Part shown: positions 42,822-54,974 of the stretch, piece by piece | Position numbering within the stretch: the stretch's first letter is position 1 | How the letters are laid out: each line of letters starts with the position of its first letter | Assembly (NCBI GenBank): GCA_903994525.1 | Contig: CAJEXW010000001.1 | Coordinates: 124,001 to 188,000 of the forward strand | Length of the DNA stretch: 64,000 nucleotides | Reading direction: 5' to 3' | Origin: an uncultured Chlorobiaceae bacterium | Lineage (GTDB): Bacteria > Bacteroidota > Chlorobiia > Chlorobiales > Chlorobiaceae | Program-made: the position numbers and the translations under genes | The notes under the pieces: model-generated | The model's database searches: none | The model's input: only the letters and a program-made list of their open reading frames with translations | What the model was told of the DNA's origin: nothing

Positions 42822-42840
42822 AGCTTCGCGCATTCAGCAT

Positions 42841-43470
42841 TTACTTTTTTGTAGAAACAATCTTGACATAGCAATTTCTTGGACCGGGAACTGAACCTTT
42901 GATCACAATAAGATTTGATTCAGCCATTATTTTAAAGATCTCAAGATTCCTGACGGTAATATTATCTGATCCCATACGACCGGCCATCCTTGTTCCCTTG
43001 AAAACCCTGGAGGGATCAGATGAGCCACCCACAGATCCTGGTGCTCTCTGCCTGTCAGACTGACCGTGTGTTCTCTGTGCGCCAGAAAAGTTATGACGCT
43101 TCATCACACCAGCAAACCCTTTTCCTTTTGAGATCCCAAGAACATTGACCTTCTCACCTTCCTTGAACGATTCAACGCTGACAGGACTGCCAAGCTCAAG
43201 TGTTTGACCCATTTCAGAGAAATCAAACTCTGCCAGCTTGTATCCAGGTGTGACACCAGCCTTTCTATAGTGCCCCTGAAGTGGCTTGGTTATCTTATTC
43301 TCTTTCCTTTCACCGATACCAACCTGATAAGCATTGTATCCCTCTTTATCTGCACGTTTAACCTGTGTTACAAAGCAAGGACCTGCTTCAATAATCGTGC
43401 AGGATACAGCCTCGCGTTTCTCATTGAATAAACGGGTCATGCCGATTTTTTTACCAAGAATCGCACCCAT
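42841..43470 (-). CDS. rplC: 50S ribosomal protein L3
   Basis: 209 residues. [37 protein letters not shown] and [31 protein letters not shown] are diagnostic. Early 50S assembly protein. Between rpsJ and rplD. Confidence 0.98.
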   Translation of the reverse strand: MGAILGKKIGMTRLFNEKREAVSCTIIEAGPCFVTQVKRADKEGYNAYQVGIGERKENKITKPLQGHYRKAGVTPGYKLAEFDFSEMGQTLELGSPVSVESFKEGEKVNVLGISKGKGFAGVMKRHNFSGAQRTHGQSDRQRAPGSVGGSSDPSRVFKGTRMAGRMGSDNITVRNLEIFKIMAESNLIVIKGSVPGPRNCYVKIVSTKK

Positions 43471-43493
43471 AGAAGATTACCTTTTCTAATTCT

Positions 43494-43805
43494 TTAAGAC
43501 TTAATTTCAACATCAACGCCACTTGGAAGCTCAAGCTTCATCAGCATATCAATGGTTCTGGATGTCGGGTTTATAATTTCAATCAACCTCTTGTGAGAAG
43601 AAAAAGAGAACTGCTCACGTGACTTCTTGTCGACATGTGGTGACCGGTTTACGGTATAAACATGCGATTTTGTCGGCAGAGGTATTGGTCCAAAAATAAT
43701 AGCATCTGTCTGTCTGACCACGTCAATAATCCTTAAGGCCCATTTATCAACCAGACTATGGTCGTATGATTTGAGCTTGATCCTTATCTTTTGCTGTACA
43801 GCCAC
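43494..43805 (-). CDS. rpsJ: 30S ribosomal protein S10
   Basis: 103 residues. [23 protein letters not shown] and [28 protein letters not shown] are diagnostic (also NusE of antitermination complexes). The start codon is GTG. A terminator-like hairpin separates it from tuf. Confidence 0.97.
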   Translation of the reverse strand: MAVQQKIRIKLKSYDHSLVDKWALRIIDVVRQTDAIIFGPIPLPTKSHVYTVNRSPHVDKKSREQFSFSSHKRLIEIINPTSRTIDMLMKLELPSGVDVEIKS

Positions 43806-43832
43806 TTGTCAACCCTGTTTCGTGTTATCAAT

Positions 43833-43864
43833 AAAAAAAGGGGTGGGATTTTCGGCCCCGCCCC
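43833..43864 (-). terminator. Terminator-like hairpin between tuf and rpsJ
   Basis: On the minus strand GGGGCGGG ... CCCACCCC pairs with one internal C-A mismatch around a 9-base loop and is followed by seven T. It lies 19 bases after the tuf stop and 28 before rpsJ, suggesting that the str and S10 units are at least partly separate transcripts. Confidence 0.7.
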
Positions 43865-43882
43865 GGGACGCTATACAATCGA

Positions 43883-45064
43883 CTATTCAATAATCTTTGT
43901 TACAGAACCTGCGCCGACGGTACGACCGCCTTCACGGATAGCGAAACGAAGACCTTCATCCATAGCGATAGGAGCAAGTAACTCAACTTCTACAGCAAGG
44001 TTATCTCCAGGCATAACCATCTCCACTCCTTCAGGCAATGTTACAGAACCTGTAACATCTGTTGTGCGGAAATAGAACTGCGGACGGTAACCGTTAAAGA
44101 ATGGGGTATGACGACCACCCTCCTCCTTTTTCAGAATATAGACCTCTGCCTTGAACTTGGTATGCGGCTTGATGGTACCCGGCTTGGCAATAACCATTCC
44201 ACGCTCAAGCTCCGTCTTGTCAACACCTCTAAGAAGAAGACCAGCATTATCACCGGCCTGCCCCTCTTCAAGAAGCTTCTGGAACATCTCAATACCGGTA
44301 ACAACCGATTTACGGGTTGGTTTAAGACCAACAATTTCAACCTCTTCATTGATCTTGATACGACCTCTCTCGATTCTGCCTGTACCAACAGTTCCACGGC
44401 CAGAAATTGAGAAAACATCCTCTACTGGCATCAGGAACGGCTTGTCGATATCGCGAACTGGTTCAGGAATAAATGAATCAACTGCATCCATAAGCTCCAT
44501 GATTGCCTTTTCACCCTCAGCATCCCCCTCAAGAGCCTTCAATGCAGATCCCTTGATAATCGGAATATCATCACCAGGAAAGTTGTACTGGGTAAGAAGC
44601 TCTCTCAGTTCAAGCTCAACAAGTTCAATAAGTTCAGGATCGGCAATATCAACCTTGTTCAGGAAAACAACCAGAGAAGGCACATTAACCTGACGGGCAA
44701 GCAGAATATGCTCACGTGTCTGAGGCATAGGACCGTCTGTTCCTGCCACAACAAGAATTGCGCCATCCATCTGTGCTGCACCAGTAATCATGTTTTTGAT
44801 GTAGTCAGCATGACCTGGACAGTCGATATGAGCATAGTGACGTTTCTTGGTCTGATATTCAACGTGAGCAGTGGAAATGGTGATACCACGCTCTCTCTCT
44901 TCAGGAGCTTTATCAATGCTGCCGAAATCACGCTGAAGTGCAAGTCCCTGCTTTGCAAGGACAGAGGTAATTGCTGCAGTTAACGTTGTTTTACCATGAT
45001 CCACGTGACCAATGGTTCCTATATTAACGTGGGGTTTATCCCTTTTGTAAGACTCTTTTGCCAT
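43883..45064 (-). CDS. tuf: Elongation factor Tu
   Basis: 393 residues. G1 [10 protein letters not shown] (18-27), the effector region [17 protein letters not shown]3 DCPGHADY, G4 NKVD, G5 SALKAL. It delivers aminoacyl-tRNA to the ribosome. One copy is visible, fourth gene of the str group. Confidence 0.98.
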   Translation of the reverse strand: MAKESYKRDKPHVNIGTIGHVDHGKTTLTAAITSVLAKQGLALQRDFGSIDKAPEERERGITISTAHVEYQTKKRHYAHIDCPGHADYIKNMITGAAQMDGAILVVAGTDGPMPQTREHILLARQVNVPSLVVFLNKVDIADPELIELVELELRELLTQYNFPGDDIPIIKGSALKALEGDAEGEKAIMELMDAVDSFIPEPVRDIDKPFLMPVEDVFSISGRGTVGTGRIERGRIKINEEVEIVGLKPTRKSVVTGIEMFQKLLEEGQAGDNAGLLLRGVDKTELERGMVIAKPGTIKPHTKFKAEVYILKKEEGGRHTPFFNGYRPQFYFRTTDVTGSVTLPEGVEMVMPGDNLAVEVELLAPIAMDEGLRFAIREGGRTVGAGSVTKIIE

Positions 45065-45133
45065 AACTTGTCTCCGTGTCGGTTATCTGTTATTGTTGTT
45101 GTAGTATTTAAAACTTATACAGCCATTACTCGT

Positions 45134-47248
45134 TTAGTCTGAATCCTTGCTCATCCTTTTCTCCTGCAAGGACTCCGCAATATTTCTTGGGACTTCGCGG
45201 TAACAGTCAAATTCCATTGAATAGTTCGCTCTTCCCTGACTCATCGAACGCAGATCCGTTGAGTAACCAAACATGGCAGAAAGCGGTACTTTAGCATTGA
45301 CAAACTGGGCACCGGCCCTCTGACCCATGCCTTCAATATGACCACGGCGACTTGACAGATCCCCCATCACATCACCAAGATACTCATCGGGAGTAACAAC
45401 CTCAACCTTCATAATTGGCTCAAGCAGAACCGGATCAGCTTTTTTAGCAGCGCCCTTGAAACCAATAGAACCCGCTATCTTGAACGCCATTTCGGAAGAG
45501 TCAACCTCATGATACTTTCCATCCAAAAGGGTAACCTTGATGTCCTGCATCGAATAACCTGCTACAACACCACCTTTCATCGCCTGCTGTACACCCGCAT
45601 TAACCGCCGGAATATACTCCCTCGGAATCACTCCACCTTTCACTGCATCAACAAATTCATATCCCTTACCCTCCTCAAGCGGCTCAACACGGAGTACGAC
45701 CAGACCAAACTGCCCTTTACCACCCGACTGACGAACGAACTTACCTTCAAACTCCACAGTCTTCCTTATCGTTTCACGATAGGCAACTTGCGGCTGTCCA
45801 ACATTAGCCTCAACCTTGAATTCACGCTTAAGCCTGTCAACCAGAATCTCCAGATGAAGCTCACCCATACCGGCAATCAGGGTCTGACCCGTTTCATCAT
45901 CAGTCTTGACCTTGAAAGTAGGATCCTCTTCAGCAAGCTTTGCAAGCGACATACCCAGCTTGTCATTATCAGCCTTCGTCTTTGGTTCAATAGCAATCTC
46001 AATAACGGGCTCAGGAAAAACCATCTTCTCCAGAACCACAGGATTGTTTTCATCGCAAAGCGTGTCACCGGTCCTGACATCCTTTAAACCGACAGCCGCT
46101 GCAATATCACCGCAATAGACACAATCTATATCCTCTCTCTTATTCGAGTGCATCTGAAGCACACGCCCGATACGCTCTTTTTTGCCAGTCATCGTATTCA
46201 GCACATAACTGCCTGCCTTGAGCACGCCGGAATACACCCTGAAAAAGGTAAGCTTTCCAACAAATGGATCGGTTGCAATCTTGAAAGCAAGAGCAGCAAA
46301 TGACTCATCATCCTTCGGCTCACGAATAACTGACTCCTCGGTGCGCGGATGATGACCCTCAACAGCTCCAACATCAACCGGGGAAGCGAGGTACTCAACG
46401 ACAGCATCAAGCATAAACTGAACCCCCTTGTTCTTGAAGGAAGATCCACAGAGCACAGGAATAATTGTTACCTTCAGCGTCGCCTTGCGGAGAACCGCCC
46501 TTACCTCCTGCTCCGTAATTTCCTCACCGTTCAGATATTTCTCAAGAAGCGTGTCGTCAACCTCCGAGACCGCCTCAAGCATATTGATTCGCCATGTCCT
46601 CGCCTCATTCTGCAAATCATGGGGAATCTCTACCTCATTATAGGTACTACCATCTTCCCTGTCATAAATAATACCCTTCATCCTGATAAGGTCGACAAAC
46701 CCGGCAAAAATCTCACCCTCGCCTATCGGGATCTGAAGAGGAACAGGATTTGCCCCAAGCCTCTCCCTGATTGCCTTGACCGTCTCAAAAAAGTTTGCGC
46801 CAGTCCTGTCCATCTTGTTGATGTAGGCAATCCTTGGCACACCATACTTATTCGCCTGGCGCCACACCGTCTCTGACTGCGGCTCAACTCCACCTACAGC
46901 ACAAAACAGCGCCACTGCACCATCCAGCACACGCAACGAACGCTCAACCTCGACCGTAAAGTCAACATGGCCCGGCGTGTCAATAATATTAATCCTGTGG
47001 TTGATACCGGTATAATTTCCAAACTTCGGAACCCAGAAACAGGTTGTAGCCGCAGAGGTAATCGTGATACCCCGCTCTTTCTCCTGCTCCATCCAGTCCA
47101 TCGTCGCACCACCATCATGCACCTCACCCATCCGGTGAAGACGACCCGTATAGTAGAGAATCCTCTCTGTCGTCGTCGTCTTGCCAGCATCAATGTGAGC
47201 CATGATACCGATATTGCGTACTTTATCTAAATCAACCAGCCTCGCCAT
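45134..47248 (-). CDS. fusA: Elongation factor G
   Basis: 704 residues. G1 [16 protein letters not shown]3 [10 protein letters not shown]4 [10 protein letters not shown], and domain IV with [20 protein letters not shown], whose tip reaches the A site in translocation. Located in the str group, so it is the canonical EF-G. Confidence 0.98.
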   Translation of the reverse strand: MARLVDLDKVRNIGIMAHIDAGKTTTTERILYYTGRLHRMGEVHDGGATMDWMEQEKERGITITSAATTCFWVPKFGNYTGINHRINIIDTPGHVDFTVEVERSLRVLDGAVALFCAVGGVEPQSETVWRQANKYGVPRIAYINKMDRTGANFFETVKAIRERLGANPVPLQIPIGEGEIFAGFVDLIRMKGIIYDREDGSTYNEVEIPHDLQNEARTWRINMLEAVSEVDDTLLEKYLNGEEITEQEVRAVLRKATLKVTIIPVLCGSSFKNKGVQFMLDAVVEYLASPVDVGAVEGHHPRTEESVIREPKDDESFAALAFKIATDPFVGKLTFFRVYSGVLKAGSYVLNTMTGKKERIGRVLQMHSNKREDIDCVYCGDIAAAVGLKDVRTGDTLCDENNPVVLEKMVFPEPVIEIAIEPKTKADNDKLGMSLAKLAEEDPTFKVKTDDETGQTLIAGMGELHLEILVDRLKREFKVEANVGQPQVAYRETIRKTVEFEGKFVRQSGGKGQFGLVVLRVEPLEEGKGYEFVDAVKGGVIPREYIPAVNAGVQQAMKGGVVAGYSMQDIKVTLLDGKYHEVDSSEMAFKIAGSIGFKGAAKKADPVLLEPIMKVEVVTPDEYLGDVMGDLSSRRGHIEGMGQRAGAQFVNAKVPLSAMFGYSTDLRSMSQGRANYSMEFDCYREVPRNIAESLQEKRMSKDSD

Positions 47249-47287
47249 AAAAAAAAATTTGACCTTTTATCACACTTTAACAAACAC

Positions 47288-47755
47288 TTAGAACCTGAAA
47301 TGAGCAAACGCCTTGTTAGCATCAGCCATCCTGTGAACCTCATCGCGCTTCTTGACTGATGCGCCCTGCTCGTTAGCAGCATCCATCAACTCCGCTGCAA
47401 GCTTTTCAGCCATGGATTTACCCCCACGCCTTCCCGCATAGGCCTTGAGCCAGCGAAACGCAAGAGCTCCACGCCGAGAGGCCTTGACCTCCATAGGAAT
47501 CTGGTATGTCGCGCCACCAACCCTTTTACTGCGAACCTCAACAACAGGCGCAATATTAGACATAGCCTTGCGATACACCTCAAGAGGATCCTCGCCACTC
47601 ATCTTTTCAGCAATGATCGCAAATGCGTCATACACAATCTTGGTTGCCACAGCCTTTTTACCATCAAGCATCACCGCATTGATAAAACGAGCAACACTCT
47701 CATCACTATAGCGAAAATCAACGCCGATTCTTTTATAGCCAACTTTTTTGGGCAT
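47288..47755 (-). CDS. rpsG: 30S ribosomal protein S7
   Basis: 155 residues. ARFINAVMLDGKKAVATKIVYDAF, SKRVGGATYQIPMEV and RRGGKSMAEKLAAELMDAANEQGASVKKRDEVHRMADANKAFAHFRF identify S7, nucleator of the 30S head. Confidence 0.98.
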   Translation of the reverse strand: MPKKVGYKRIGVDFRYSDESVARFINAVMLDGKKAVATKIVYDAFAIIAEKMSGEDPLEVYRKAMSNIAPVVEVRSKRVGGATYQIPMEVKASRRGALAFRWLKAYAGRRGGKSMAEKLAAELMDAANEQGASVKKRDEVHRMADANKAFAHFRF

Positions 47756-47785
47756 GTTCTTCCCTGAATTTATGATTCAATTTAT

Positions 47786-48196
47786 TTATCTTTTACCCTT
47801 ACCCTTGACAGGTGCGGCTGCACCAGCTTTCGGCTGCTTGGCCCCATACTTTGAGCGACTCTGCTTACGATCGGCAACACCGGAGGTATCCAGCGAGCCA
47901 CGCACAATATGATATCGGACACCAGGAAGATCCTTCACCCTGCCACCACGAATCAAAACAATTGAGTGCTCCTGAAGATTGTGACCCTCTCCAGGAATAT
48001 ATGCCGTCACCTCAATCTTGTTGGACAACCTCACACGCGCAACTTTGCGCAACGCTGAGTTAGGCTTTTTTGGTGTAGTCGTATAAACACGAGTACAAAC
48101 CCCACGCTTCTGCGGGCATTTCTCAAGCGCCGGTGACGCTGTTTTTGACACTTTTACACTTCTTCCGAGCCTGATAAGCTGCTGAATCGTCGGCAT
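47786..48196 (-). CDS. rpsL: 30S ribosomal protein S12
   Basis: 136 residues. [30 protein letters not shown] and [28 protein letters not shown] carry the conserved decoding-centre lysines linked to streptomycin response in other bacteria. The tail ([14 protein letters not shown]) is an Ala/Lys extension. First gene of the long minus-strand translation cluster; its promoter should lie in 48197-48370. Confidence 0.98.
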   Translation of the reverse strand: MPTIQQLIRLGRSVKVSKTASPALEKCPQKRGVCTRVYTTTPKKPNSALRKVARVRLSNKIEVTAYIPGEGHNLQEHSIVLIRGGRVKDLPGVRYHIVRGSLDTSGVADRKQSRSKYGAKQPKAGAAAPVKGKGKR

Positions 48197-48368
48197 ACTG
48201 AAACTCTCTTTCTTTTTAAAAACCTCTGATTACAAAATACACAAATGCTAAAAATCCATAAGGACAGACAATGTAAGCGAATTAAGTAAAAAAACAAAAC
48301 CTGATTTATATATTTCTTCTCTTGCGAAAGAGAATGTCCTTGCACTTTTTTGCTCCTCCTTACAGAGC

Positions 48369-48414
48369 AAAAAAAGGAGGGCGAAGAGGAAAAACCAACC
48401 CCTCTTCGCCCTCC
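48369..48414 (-). terminator. Terminator of the tolC-macA-macB-like operon
   Basis: On the minus strand a 14-bp perfect stem (GGAGGGCGAAGAGG at one arm, its complement at the other, 11-base loop) is followed by seven T. It lies downstream of the ABC transporter gene and just upstream of the rpsL promoter region, insulating the ribosomal cluster. Confidence 0.9.
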
Positions 48415-48437
48415 ATATCAACAACCTGCCTGACCAA

Positions 48438-48596
48438 TCACATCAGCTCCATAAGCATCTTTTCAGCCATATCGTGTTCATCGGCACCTCTCATCCGACC
48501 TGTTGTTGATGGTATTCCAAGCTCCTCCCACTCGATGGGATGATCTTTTTTCTGGAATCTTGCTCCCTGCTCATAACAGCAGCAAACAAACAGACA
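48438..48596 (-). other. Open frame following the MacB-like stop codon, in phase with it
   Basis: Directly after the TAG of the ABC transporter (48597-48599) the same reading frame stays open for 52 codons, to a TGA at 48438-48440. The inferred peptide ends ...EWEELGIPSTTGRMRGADEHDMAEKMLMELM and looks protein-like. The first in-frame ATG is within the last third (GRM-RGADEHDMAEK), so either an unusual start, readthrough of TAG, or a decayed gene end is needed. The rest of 48197-48596 holds the terminator and the rpsL upstream region. Not recognised. Confidence 0.25.
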
Positions 48597-50573
48597 CTAC
48601 TCATATCGAAGCGCCTCTACAGGTTTGAGTTCTGCCGCCTTTCTGGCAGGCCAAAGACCAAAAAAAATACCGGTCAGCGCAGAAAAAGCTGTTGCAAGAA
48701 CTACCGACAGCAATGAAGTTTTAACCGCCCACCCTGCAAAAATGGAGAGAATCATCGAGATACCTATACCGGTCAATACCCCTATAAATCCTCCACTGAT
48801 TGTCATCCCCACCGACTCCACCAGAAACTGCAGCATGATATCACTTTTGCGAGCCCCGATGGCTTTGCGCAAGCCAATCTCTCGTGTCCTCTCCGTTACC
48901 GAGACAAGCATGATATTCATGATCCCAATACCTCCAACCAAAAGTGAGATTGCCGCTATGGATCCAAGCAGGAGACTCATGGTCTGCGTGGTACTGCTGA
49001 GCATCTTCTGGATTTCGGTCATGTCCCTGATATTGAATGAATCGTCGTCACTCTTCAGTCTTCGCTTTTTGCGAATCAGTTCCGTTATCACCGATTTTGC
49101 CTGATCTATCTTTGATGACTCCGTCACCTCAACAAATATCCCGCTGAGATAATCGCGACCAAGAACGCGATACATGGCCGTTGTGACTGGAATAATAACC
49201 ACATCATCATCATCCTGCGGCCCTGAAAAACCTTTGGCTGGAGCTATACCAATGACCTTGAAATTAATCCTGTTGATCTTTATCGTTTTACCGAGGGGAT
49301 TCTTGTTGCCAAACAGCTCCTTGACTACGGTTACTCCTATGATGGCCGACTTTTCCCTCGTCTGAATCTCTTCAGGGGTAAACCATCTGCCGACGGAGGG
49401 TAACGCAGCACGCATCGTGCCATATTCATATCCTGCGCCAATAAGGGATGAACTCCAGTTTTTGTTGCCGTAGACCACACGACCGGCACCATTGACCACC
49501 CCCACAGCATTTCGCACCAGCGGATTGAGATGCGCAATATCTTCAACATCCCTGAAGGTAAACCGTGTCACGGCTCCAGCGCCCTGCGTCGCTCCCCTGA
49601 TTTTGGCTGATCCACCCCGTACGGAGAGCATGTTGGAGCCCATGGATTTCAGCTCCTCCTGCATCGCAGCTTTTGCCCCTTCGCCAAGCGCCATCATAGC
49701 GATGACCGAGGCAACCCCGACAAGAATACCAAGCACCGAAAGAAATGAGCGCATCTTGTTTGCAAGAATTGCCTGAAATGCCTGTGCCATAAACCCTGAA
49801 AATCTTCCGCTCTGCCACCCGGCACCTGCTCCTGCTGCATGTATATCAAAGTCTCTTCCGCGAGTGGGAGCTTTTGACAATTCGGCCTTGGCCTTGCGTT
49901 CGTCGGCAATGATAACTCCGTCCCTCATGGTAATAACCCGGCCGGCCCAGGCGGCAATGTCGGGTTCATGAGTCACCATGATAATGGTTTTACCTTCATC
50001 ATGAAGCCCCTTGAGAATCTTCATGATCTCACCTGAATTTTTTGAATCAAGGTTGCCGGTCGGCTCATCGGCAAAAATGATCAGGGGATCGCGAATCAAT
50101 GCCCTTGCAATAGCCACCCGCTGCTGCTCGCCTCCCGAGAGTTGATTGGGCGTGTGATCCATTCGCTTGTCAAGCCCAACAAGAGAGAGGCGTTGTATCG
50201 CCTCCTGACGAAAATCACCCCGCTTTCCGCTATAGATATGCGGTAAACGGACATTATCAACAATCGTCATCCTCTTCAGCAGGTGAAACTGCTGAAAGAC
50301 AAAACCAGCAACACTGTTGCGCAAGCTGGCCTGCTCATCCTCCAAAAGGGTATTGACATTGTTACCAAGAATCCGATACTCCCCTTTATCAGGATTGTCA
50401 AGAAGTCCGAGTATATGGAGCAACGAGGATTTGCCTGATCCTGACGAACCCATAATGGCAACAAACTCACCCTGCTCAACGCTCAGCGAAACACCCCGTA
50501 ACGCATTGACGGTGCTCTCTCCGATTTGATAGCTCCGGTGGACATCAACAAGCTCAAGCAATGGCTTCTTCAT
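48597..50573 (-). CDS. MacB-like ABC transporter, ATP-binding and permease fusion
   Basis: 658 residues. The N-terminal ABC ATPase (1-230) has Walker [16 protein letters not shown], signature [15 protein letters not shown] and Walker [14 protein letters not shown] membrane segment near 275-300 leads into a periplasmic MacB_PCD domain, and three further segments (about 530-650) form the FtsX domain with [21 protein letters not shown]. The architecture is that of MacB, a mechanotransmission pump working with a MacA adaptor and TolC. Its ATG overlaps the adaptor's stop as ATGA. Substrate unknown: macrolide, lipid or peptide are all possible. Confidence 0.9.
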   Translation of the reverse strand: MKKPLLELVDVHRSYQIGESTVNALRGVSLSVEQGEFVAIMGSSGSGKSSLLHILGLLDNPDKGEYRILGNNVNTLLEDEQASLRNSVAGFVFQQFHLLKRMTIVDNVRLPHIYSGKRGDFRQEAIQRLSLVGLDKRMDHTPNQLSGGEQQRVAIARALIRDPLIIFADEPTGNLDSKNSGEIMKILKGLHDEGKTIIMVTHEPDIAAWAGRVITMRDGVIIADERKAKAELSKAPTRGRDFDIHAAGAGAGWQSGRFSGFMAQAFQAILANKMRSFLSVLGILVGVASVIAMMALGEGAKAAMQEELKSMGSNMLSVRGGSAKIRGATQGAGAVTRFTFRDVEDIAHLNPLVRNAVGVVNGAGRVVYGNKNWSSSLIGAGYEYGTMRAALPSVGRWFTPEEIQTREKSAIIGVTVVKELFGNKNPLGKTIKINRINFKVIGIAPAKGFSGPQDDDDVVIIPVTTAMYRVLGRDYLSGIFVEVTESSKIDQAKSVITELIRKKRRLKSDDDSFNIRDMTEIQKMLSSTTQTMSLLLGSIAAISLLVGGIGIMNIMLVSVTERTREIGLRKAIGARKSDIMLQFLVESVGMTISGGFIGVLTGIGISMILSIFAGWAVKTSLLSVVLATAFSALTGIFFGLWPARKAAELKPVEALRYE

Positions 50574-51538
50574 TTTTTCGGTTTGTTGCGCTGCGGTGCA
50601 AATGGATTTGAACCCCCTTTTTTGCCGGGGAGCACATAGGAAGTATCGGGAAGAAGCACAATCGCACTGTCCGACAATCCATCAAGAATTTCAATATTCC
50701 GGCCATCCTGCAAGCCTGTCCTGACCGCTTTGTAGCGCACTCCCTTCTCTTTGTCACCCTTTTTCTGAAGCACCACCGTTTTACCATTCCTGCTCTGCAC
50801 CGCCCCAAGAGGCAGCAGCAGTGCCCCCTGCTTTTCCAGAACCAGAATCTCAATATTGGCGCTCATTCCCGAACGAAAAACATCAGGGATGCGCTCTGGA
50901 AGAACATCTACATTATAAATGTTCACGTTATTTTGCAGATGCGACTCATAATAGATATGATCAACAACCCCGTTCACCCGAATATCGGGATAGGCATCGA
51001 GCCCGATCACCGCTTTTTGACCGATTTTAACGCGGCCAATATCAGTTTCATCAACAAACGCCTTGACAATGAGATGGTCGGAAAGAACAAACAGCGAATC
51101 GCTGGCCGTCACAGCCTGGCCTGGATCGATACTTCGGACAATAATCTGCCCGTCAAGAGGGGCAATAACGGCCGTCTCCTTATAGACTTTTTTCCAGTAT
51201 GCCTCCTCATGTTTCCCCTGCAGACGTGCTGCATCAAGCAGGGCGGCACGCTCGGTCGAGCTGAGGAGGGCAAGCACCGCCCCTTTTTTCACCACTTGCC
51301 CCTCCTCGACAAGAATTTCCTCTATGCGTCCAGAAATTGACGACTGAATTTTAAGACGGTTCTTCGGTTCGACAGCTCCCGTTGTTGATACTGATGAACT
51401 GATCGTGCCCCTTGCGGGACGAATTTCATCAAACTTCTGCGCGGGAGTACTCTTTCCCCTGAATAAAAAAATTATCCCAATCCCGACAAGCAGGGCAGCA
51501 ACAACGCTGCCCCATACAATCTTACTCCTCTTGACCAT
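50570..51538 (-). CDS. MacA-like periplasmic adaptor (membrane fusion protein)
   Basis: 322 residues from the ATG at 51538, preceded by GGGGGAGGG; the frame extends upstream to 51580 inside tolC without family sequence. An N-terminal anchor ([20 protein letters not shown]) is followed by the barrel-sandwich hybrid domain ([35 protein letters not shown] and [19 protein letters not shown]) and the beta-barrel. The helical hairpin is short, about 30 residues ([22 protein letters not shown]). The last residues [15 protein letters not shown] are basic. It links the pump to the outer-membrane channel encoded next to it. Confidence 0.88.
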   Translation of the reverse strand: MVKRSKIVWGSVVAALLVGIGIIFLFRGKSTPAQKFDEIRPARGTISSSVSTTGAVEPKNRLKIQSSISGRIEEILVEEGQVVKKGAVLALLSSTERAALLDAARLQGKHEEAYWKKVYKETAVIAPLDGQIIVRSIDPGQAVTASDSLFVLSDHLIVKAFVDETDIGRVKIGQKAVIGLDAYPDIRVNGVVDHIYYESHLQNNVNIYNVDVLPERIPDVFRSGMSANIEILVLEKQGALLLPLGAVQSRNGKTVVLQKKGDKEKGVRYKAVRTGLQDGRNIEILDGLSDSAIVLLPDTSYVLPGKKGGSNPFAPQRNKPKK

Positions 51539-52787
51539 CAAGCCCTCCCCCTTTTGACTGAATCCATTGCGCCTCGGCAATCAGCATATCTGCACCGGCA
51601 TTGAGAAACCCTTTTTTTGCACTTACAAGATTATCTTCGATCAGCACCCAGTCGTTGAACGAGATAAGACCATTCGAATACTGCGCTGTGGCAATGGTTG
51701 CACGCTCGACAGCAGCATCAAGAAACTTTTTGCGCACCACAACCATCTGGCGGGCATCCTGAAAATCTTTCCAGCTCTGCTCCAGAACATCAAGAATCTG
51801 GAGGTATCCACTCTTTTGCTGTGCATTGCGCTGCCGCGCCACCGCTTGAGCCTTCGCCGCCCGGCCACCACCACTTCCTCCTTCGTATATCGGCAGTGAG
51901 AGTGTTACCCCGGTGCTCCAGTCCACCCCGTCAAAATCCCAACGGTCAGGAGTGCTTCTGCCAACTGATGAGGTGAGGTAGAGTTGCGGGAAAAAAGCAT
52001 GTCTGGCAGCATCGAACTCATACTGTGCCGCTCTGCTGCTTGCGTCAAGCTGCAGGTAGAGGGGATGCTTTTTCGCCAAGGGAGCAAGTTCCGGTTTCTG
52101 AGAGGTCAAGAAGCTGGCAGTAAAAGCACCCTTCACGGTGACTGGCTGGCGAAGATCACGCCCAAGGGCCGAAGCAAGAGTTGTCCGGGCAAGCACAAGC
52201 CCCCGTTCAGCCTGGGCAACTTCAAATGTAGCCTGTGCCAGATCGGCCTCTGCCTGACGCAATGAACCGATATTTTCGCGTCCGCCCTGGTATCGGAGGG
52301 TGATTAATCTGACATTCTTCTGCCGTCTCTCTGCAATTTCAACGGTTAGCCCTACAAGGTTCTGTGCCTTGAGCAACGCAGTAAATGCCGATCTCAGTGC
52401 AAAACGGACATTGGCTGAAACTGCACTGTAATTGTTTTGAGCTGCCTTGATTGCCTCTTTGCTACCGGCAACCTGGCTTGAGGTTTTGCCTCCGTCAAAC
52501 AGGAGTTGCTGTGCTGAGAGTGAGTAAGAAAACAGCGAAGAGGAGCCAGCATTGGCTACCCCTCGCTCCTGCGAACTCAACCCGAGACTGAGCTTGGGGA
52601 AGATCCCCCCTTTTGTGATACGTGTATCCGCTTCCGCCTGCTGCAACAGCGCCAGAGCAGATGCAAGATCAGGATGTGCCTCTCTGGTTTCACTGACACA
52701 CTGCTGCCAAGTCAGCGAATCAGCACCATACAGCGGCAGAGCCAGCAGAGAAAACAGCAGCAAAGCCAAATAAACTCTTGATTTCAT
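51522..52787 (-). CDS. TolC-family outer-membrane efflux protein
   Basis: 421 residues from the ATG at 52787, which has AAGGAGA upstream and opens a signal peptide (MKSRVYLALLLFSLLALPLYG). Two related halves follow, each with long helices, as in TolC: ASALALLQQAEADTRITKGGIFPKLSLG and the later SSRAAQYEFDAARHAFFPQLYLTSSVG. PIYEGGSGGGRAAKAQAVARQRNAQQKSGYL lies in the second half. First gene of the tripartite operon; the adaptor gene overlaps its 3' end by 17 bases. Confidence 0.9.
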   Translation of the reverse strand: MKSRVYLALLLFSLLALPLYGADSLTWQQCVSETREAHPDLASALALLQQAEADTRITKGGIFPKLSLGLSSQERGVANAGSSSLFSYSLSAQQLLFDGGKTSSQVAGSKEAIKAAQNNYSAVSANVRFALRSAFTALLKAQNLVGLTVEIAERRQKNVRLITLRYQGGRENIGSLRQAEADLAQATFEVAQAERGLVLARTTLASALGRDLRQPVTVKGAFTASFLTSQKPELAPLAKKHPLYLQLDASSRAAQYEFDAARHAFFPQLYLTSSVGRSTPDRWDFDGVDWSTGVTLSLPIYEGGSGGGRAAKAQAVARQRNAQQKSGYLQILDVLEQSWKDFQDARQMVVVRKKFLDAAVERATIATAQYSNGLISFNDWVLIEDNLVSAKKGFLNAGADMLIAEAQWIQSKGGGLDGQEE

Positions 52788-53015
52788 ACTAAAGACAATC
52801 TCCTTATACAATAACCCTTATTTTCTCGTTGGACGATTTTCCCATGAAAACCTTGCGACCTGATTGCATTATGTTTGAATAATTAACAATGAGCGACAAG
52901 CGCTCTTTCATGCATCATGATCAAGAATCATGATGCTTTCTTGAAATATTGTATTTTGGCCCTTATTCTAAAATCTTTTCGATGATGTCGATCATTTCAC
53001 CAGTTCTTCCTCTTT

Positions 53016-54974
53016 ATGCTTGAAGCCCGTAATCTCTCACTCACTGTCGGATCCAAACAACTCCTTGCCGATACCTCATTCCGCGTCGGCGACAAAGACC
53101 ATGTCAGCCTTGTTGGCCTGAACGGCACCGGAAAAACAACCCTGCTGCGCCTTATCAGTGGACCATCCAAAGACACCTCTCTTATTACCGAGGGACATTT
53201 TCTCAAATCGGCAGAAACCACGATCGGTTATCTTCCCCAGGAGATATCTTTTGATGCCGACCTTGAAAGAACTGCCCTGCAGTATGCGCTTCAGGCCAAC
53301 GCAAGACTGTTCGAACTGTCGGGCAAAATAGCAGAGATGGAACATGAACTTGCTCTGCCTGAGCAGGATTATGAGAGCGAAGCCTACCATAACCTGATCG
53401 AGCGATTTTCTGATGCCATGCACGAGTTTGACCATCTCGGCGGCTACACCATGCAGTCCAATGCCGAAAAGGTGCTCGCCGGTCTTGGATTCAGCGAAAT
53501 AGATTTTCATAAAAAGGTGAAGGCATTCTCAGGCGGATGGCAGATGCGCCTGCACCTCACCAAGCTGCTGCTGCAGAACCCGACACTGCTCCTGCTCGAT
53601 GAGCCAACCAACCACCTCGATATCGATTCACTTCGCTGGCTCGAAAATTATCTCCTCAACTACGAGCACAGCTATATTATTGTTTCGCACGACCGCTTTT
53701 TTCTCGACAAGCTCACCACCAAAACCCTCGAAATCGCCTTTGAGCGCATCAACGAGTACAAGGGGAACTACTCTTACTACGAAAAGGAGAAGGCTGAGCG
53801 CTACGAGCTGATGATGGGCCAATATACCAATGACCTGAAGAAAATGGCGGAGCTTAAGGCCTTTGTCGACCGGTTCCGCTACAAGGCCACCAAGGCGCGC
53901 CAGGCACAGAGCCGCCTCAAGCAGATGGAGAAGATGGAGAAAAACATGTTCTCGCCCGAGGAGGATACTTCACGCATCTCTTTCCGCTTTCCAAAGGCCA
54001 ACCCTTCCGGACGTGAGGTGATGCGGCTTGACGGAGTCAAAAAAGCCTACCTGCTGCCCGACGGCTCCAAAAAGCAGGTGCTCAACAACATCAACCTTGA
54101 GGTGATGCGCGGCGACCGGATTGCCATTGTCGGGTCAAACGGCGCAGGCAAAACCACCTTTTGCAAAATTCTGGCCGGAGAGATCGACTTCGAGGGCAAA
54201 TTGACCACAGGCCACAATGTGACCCTCAACTACTTTGCCCAGCACCAGACCGAAAACCTTGCGCAAGACAAAAGCGTCTACATGGAGATGATGGACTCTG
54301 CGCCATCGTCCGAAGCACAGAAAAAGGTTCGGGACATTCTCGGTTGCTTCCTCTTCAGCGGTGATGCCGTCCAAAAAAAGATAAGAGTACTCTCAGGAGG
54401 AGAAAAATCGCGGGTCGCCCTCGCAAAAATCCTGTTGCAGGCATCGAACCTTCTGATTATGGATGAACCGACCAACCATCTCGACATGCGATCAAAAGAG
54501 ATGCTGATCGACTCGCTTGAATATTATGACGGCACGCTCCTGATTGTCAGCCACGATCGCTACTTCCTCGACAGCCTTGTCAACAAAGTAGTAGAGATCA
54601 AAAACGGTGCTCTTCAGCTTCACCTCGGCACCTACGCCGAATACCTTGAAACCGCCGAAAAAGCCATTGAAGCTGAGCGCAAGCTCGAAGCAAACGCAAA
54701 GCAAAAAAGCCAGTCGGCTCCTGCAAAATCTGTTGAAAAAGAGAAAGAGCTGAGCAAAACAACCGCAGCCTCAAAGAAAGACAAAAAAAGAATCGCAGAG
54801 GTTGAGCAGAAAATCAACCGTCTTGAGCAGAGGAAAGAGTCGCTTGAAACCATGATGGCAACAGAAGATTTCTATAAGAAGAGCCAGCAGGAGAACACTA
54901 AAACTCTCGACGGCTACCACTCCCTCTGCAATGAACTGAATACTCTCTTTGCTGAGTGGGAAAAAATATCATAA
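53016..54974 (+). CDS. ABC-F family ATPase (Uup/EttA type)
   Basis: 652 residues with two ABC domains and no membrane segment. Domain 1 has [14 protein letters not shown] and [36 protein letters not shown]; domain 2 has [49 protein letters not shown]. The inter-domain linker (about 240-310) is the P-site tRNA interaction motif region. The C-terminal segment, residues 550-652, is Lys/Glu-rich and reads as a coiled coil ([15 protein letters not shown]), as in Uup and related proteins. ABC-F proteins act on the ribosome. The exact subclass is unresolved. Confidence 0.92.
   Translation: MLEARNLSLTVGSKQLLADTSFRVGDKDHVSLVGLNGTGKTTLLRLISGPSKDTSLITEGHFLKSAETTIGYLPQEISFDADLERTALQYALQANARLFELSGKIAEMEHELALPEQDYESEAYHNLIERFSDAMHEFDHLGGYTMQSNAEKVLAGLGFSEIDFHKKVKAFSGGWQMRLHLTKLLLQNPTLLLLDEPTNHLDIDSLRWLENYLLNYEHSYIIVSHDRFFLDKLTTKTLEIAFERINEYKGNYSYYEKEKAERYELMMGQYTNDLKKMAELKAFVDRFRYKATKARQAQSRLKQMEKMEKNMFSPEEDTSRISFRFPKANPSGREVMRLDGVKKAYLLPDGSKKQVLNNINLEVMRGDRIAIVGSNGAGKTTFCKILAGEIDFEGKLTTGHNVTLNYFAQHQTENLAQDKSVYMEMMDSAPSSEAQKKVRDILGCFLFSGDAVQKKIRVLSGGEKSRVALAKILLQASNLLIMDEPTNHLDMRSKEMLIDSLEYYDGTLLIVSHDRYFLDSLVNKVVEIKNGALQLHLGTYAEYLETAEKAIEAERKLEANAKQKSQSAPAKSVEKEKELSKTTAASKKDKKRIAEVEQKINRLEQRKESLETMMATEDFYKKSQQENTKTLDGYHSLCNELNTLFAEWEKIS

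Noticed and set aside
45509..46087. 192-codon plus-strand frame opposite fusA
   Set aside because: It lies wholly within the highly conserved EF-G gene and its peptide has no recognisable pattern; a shadow of the real gene.
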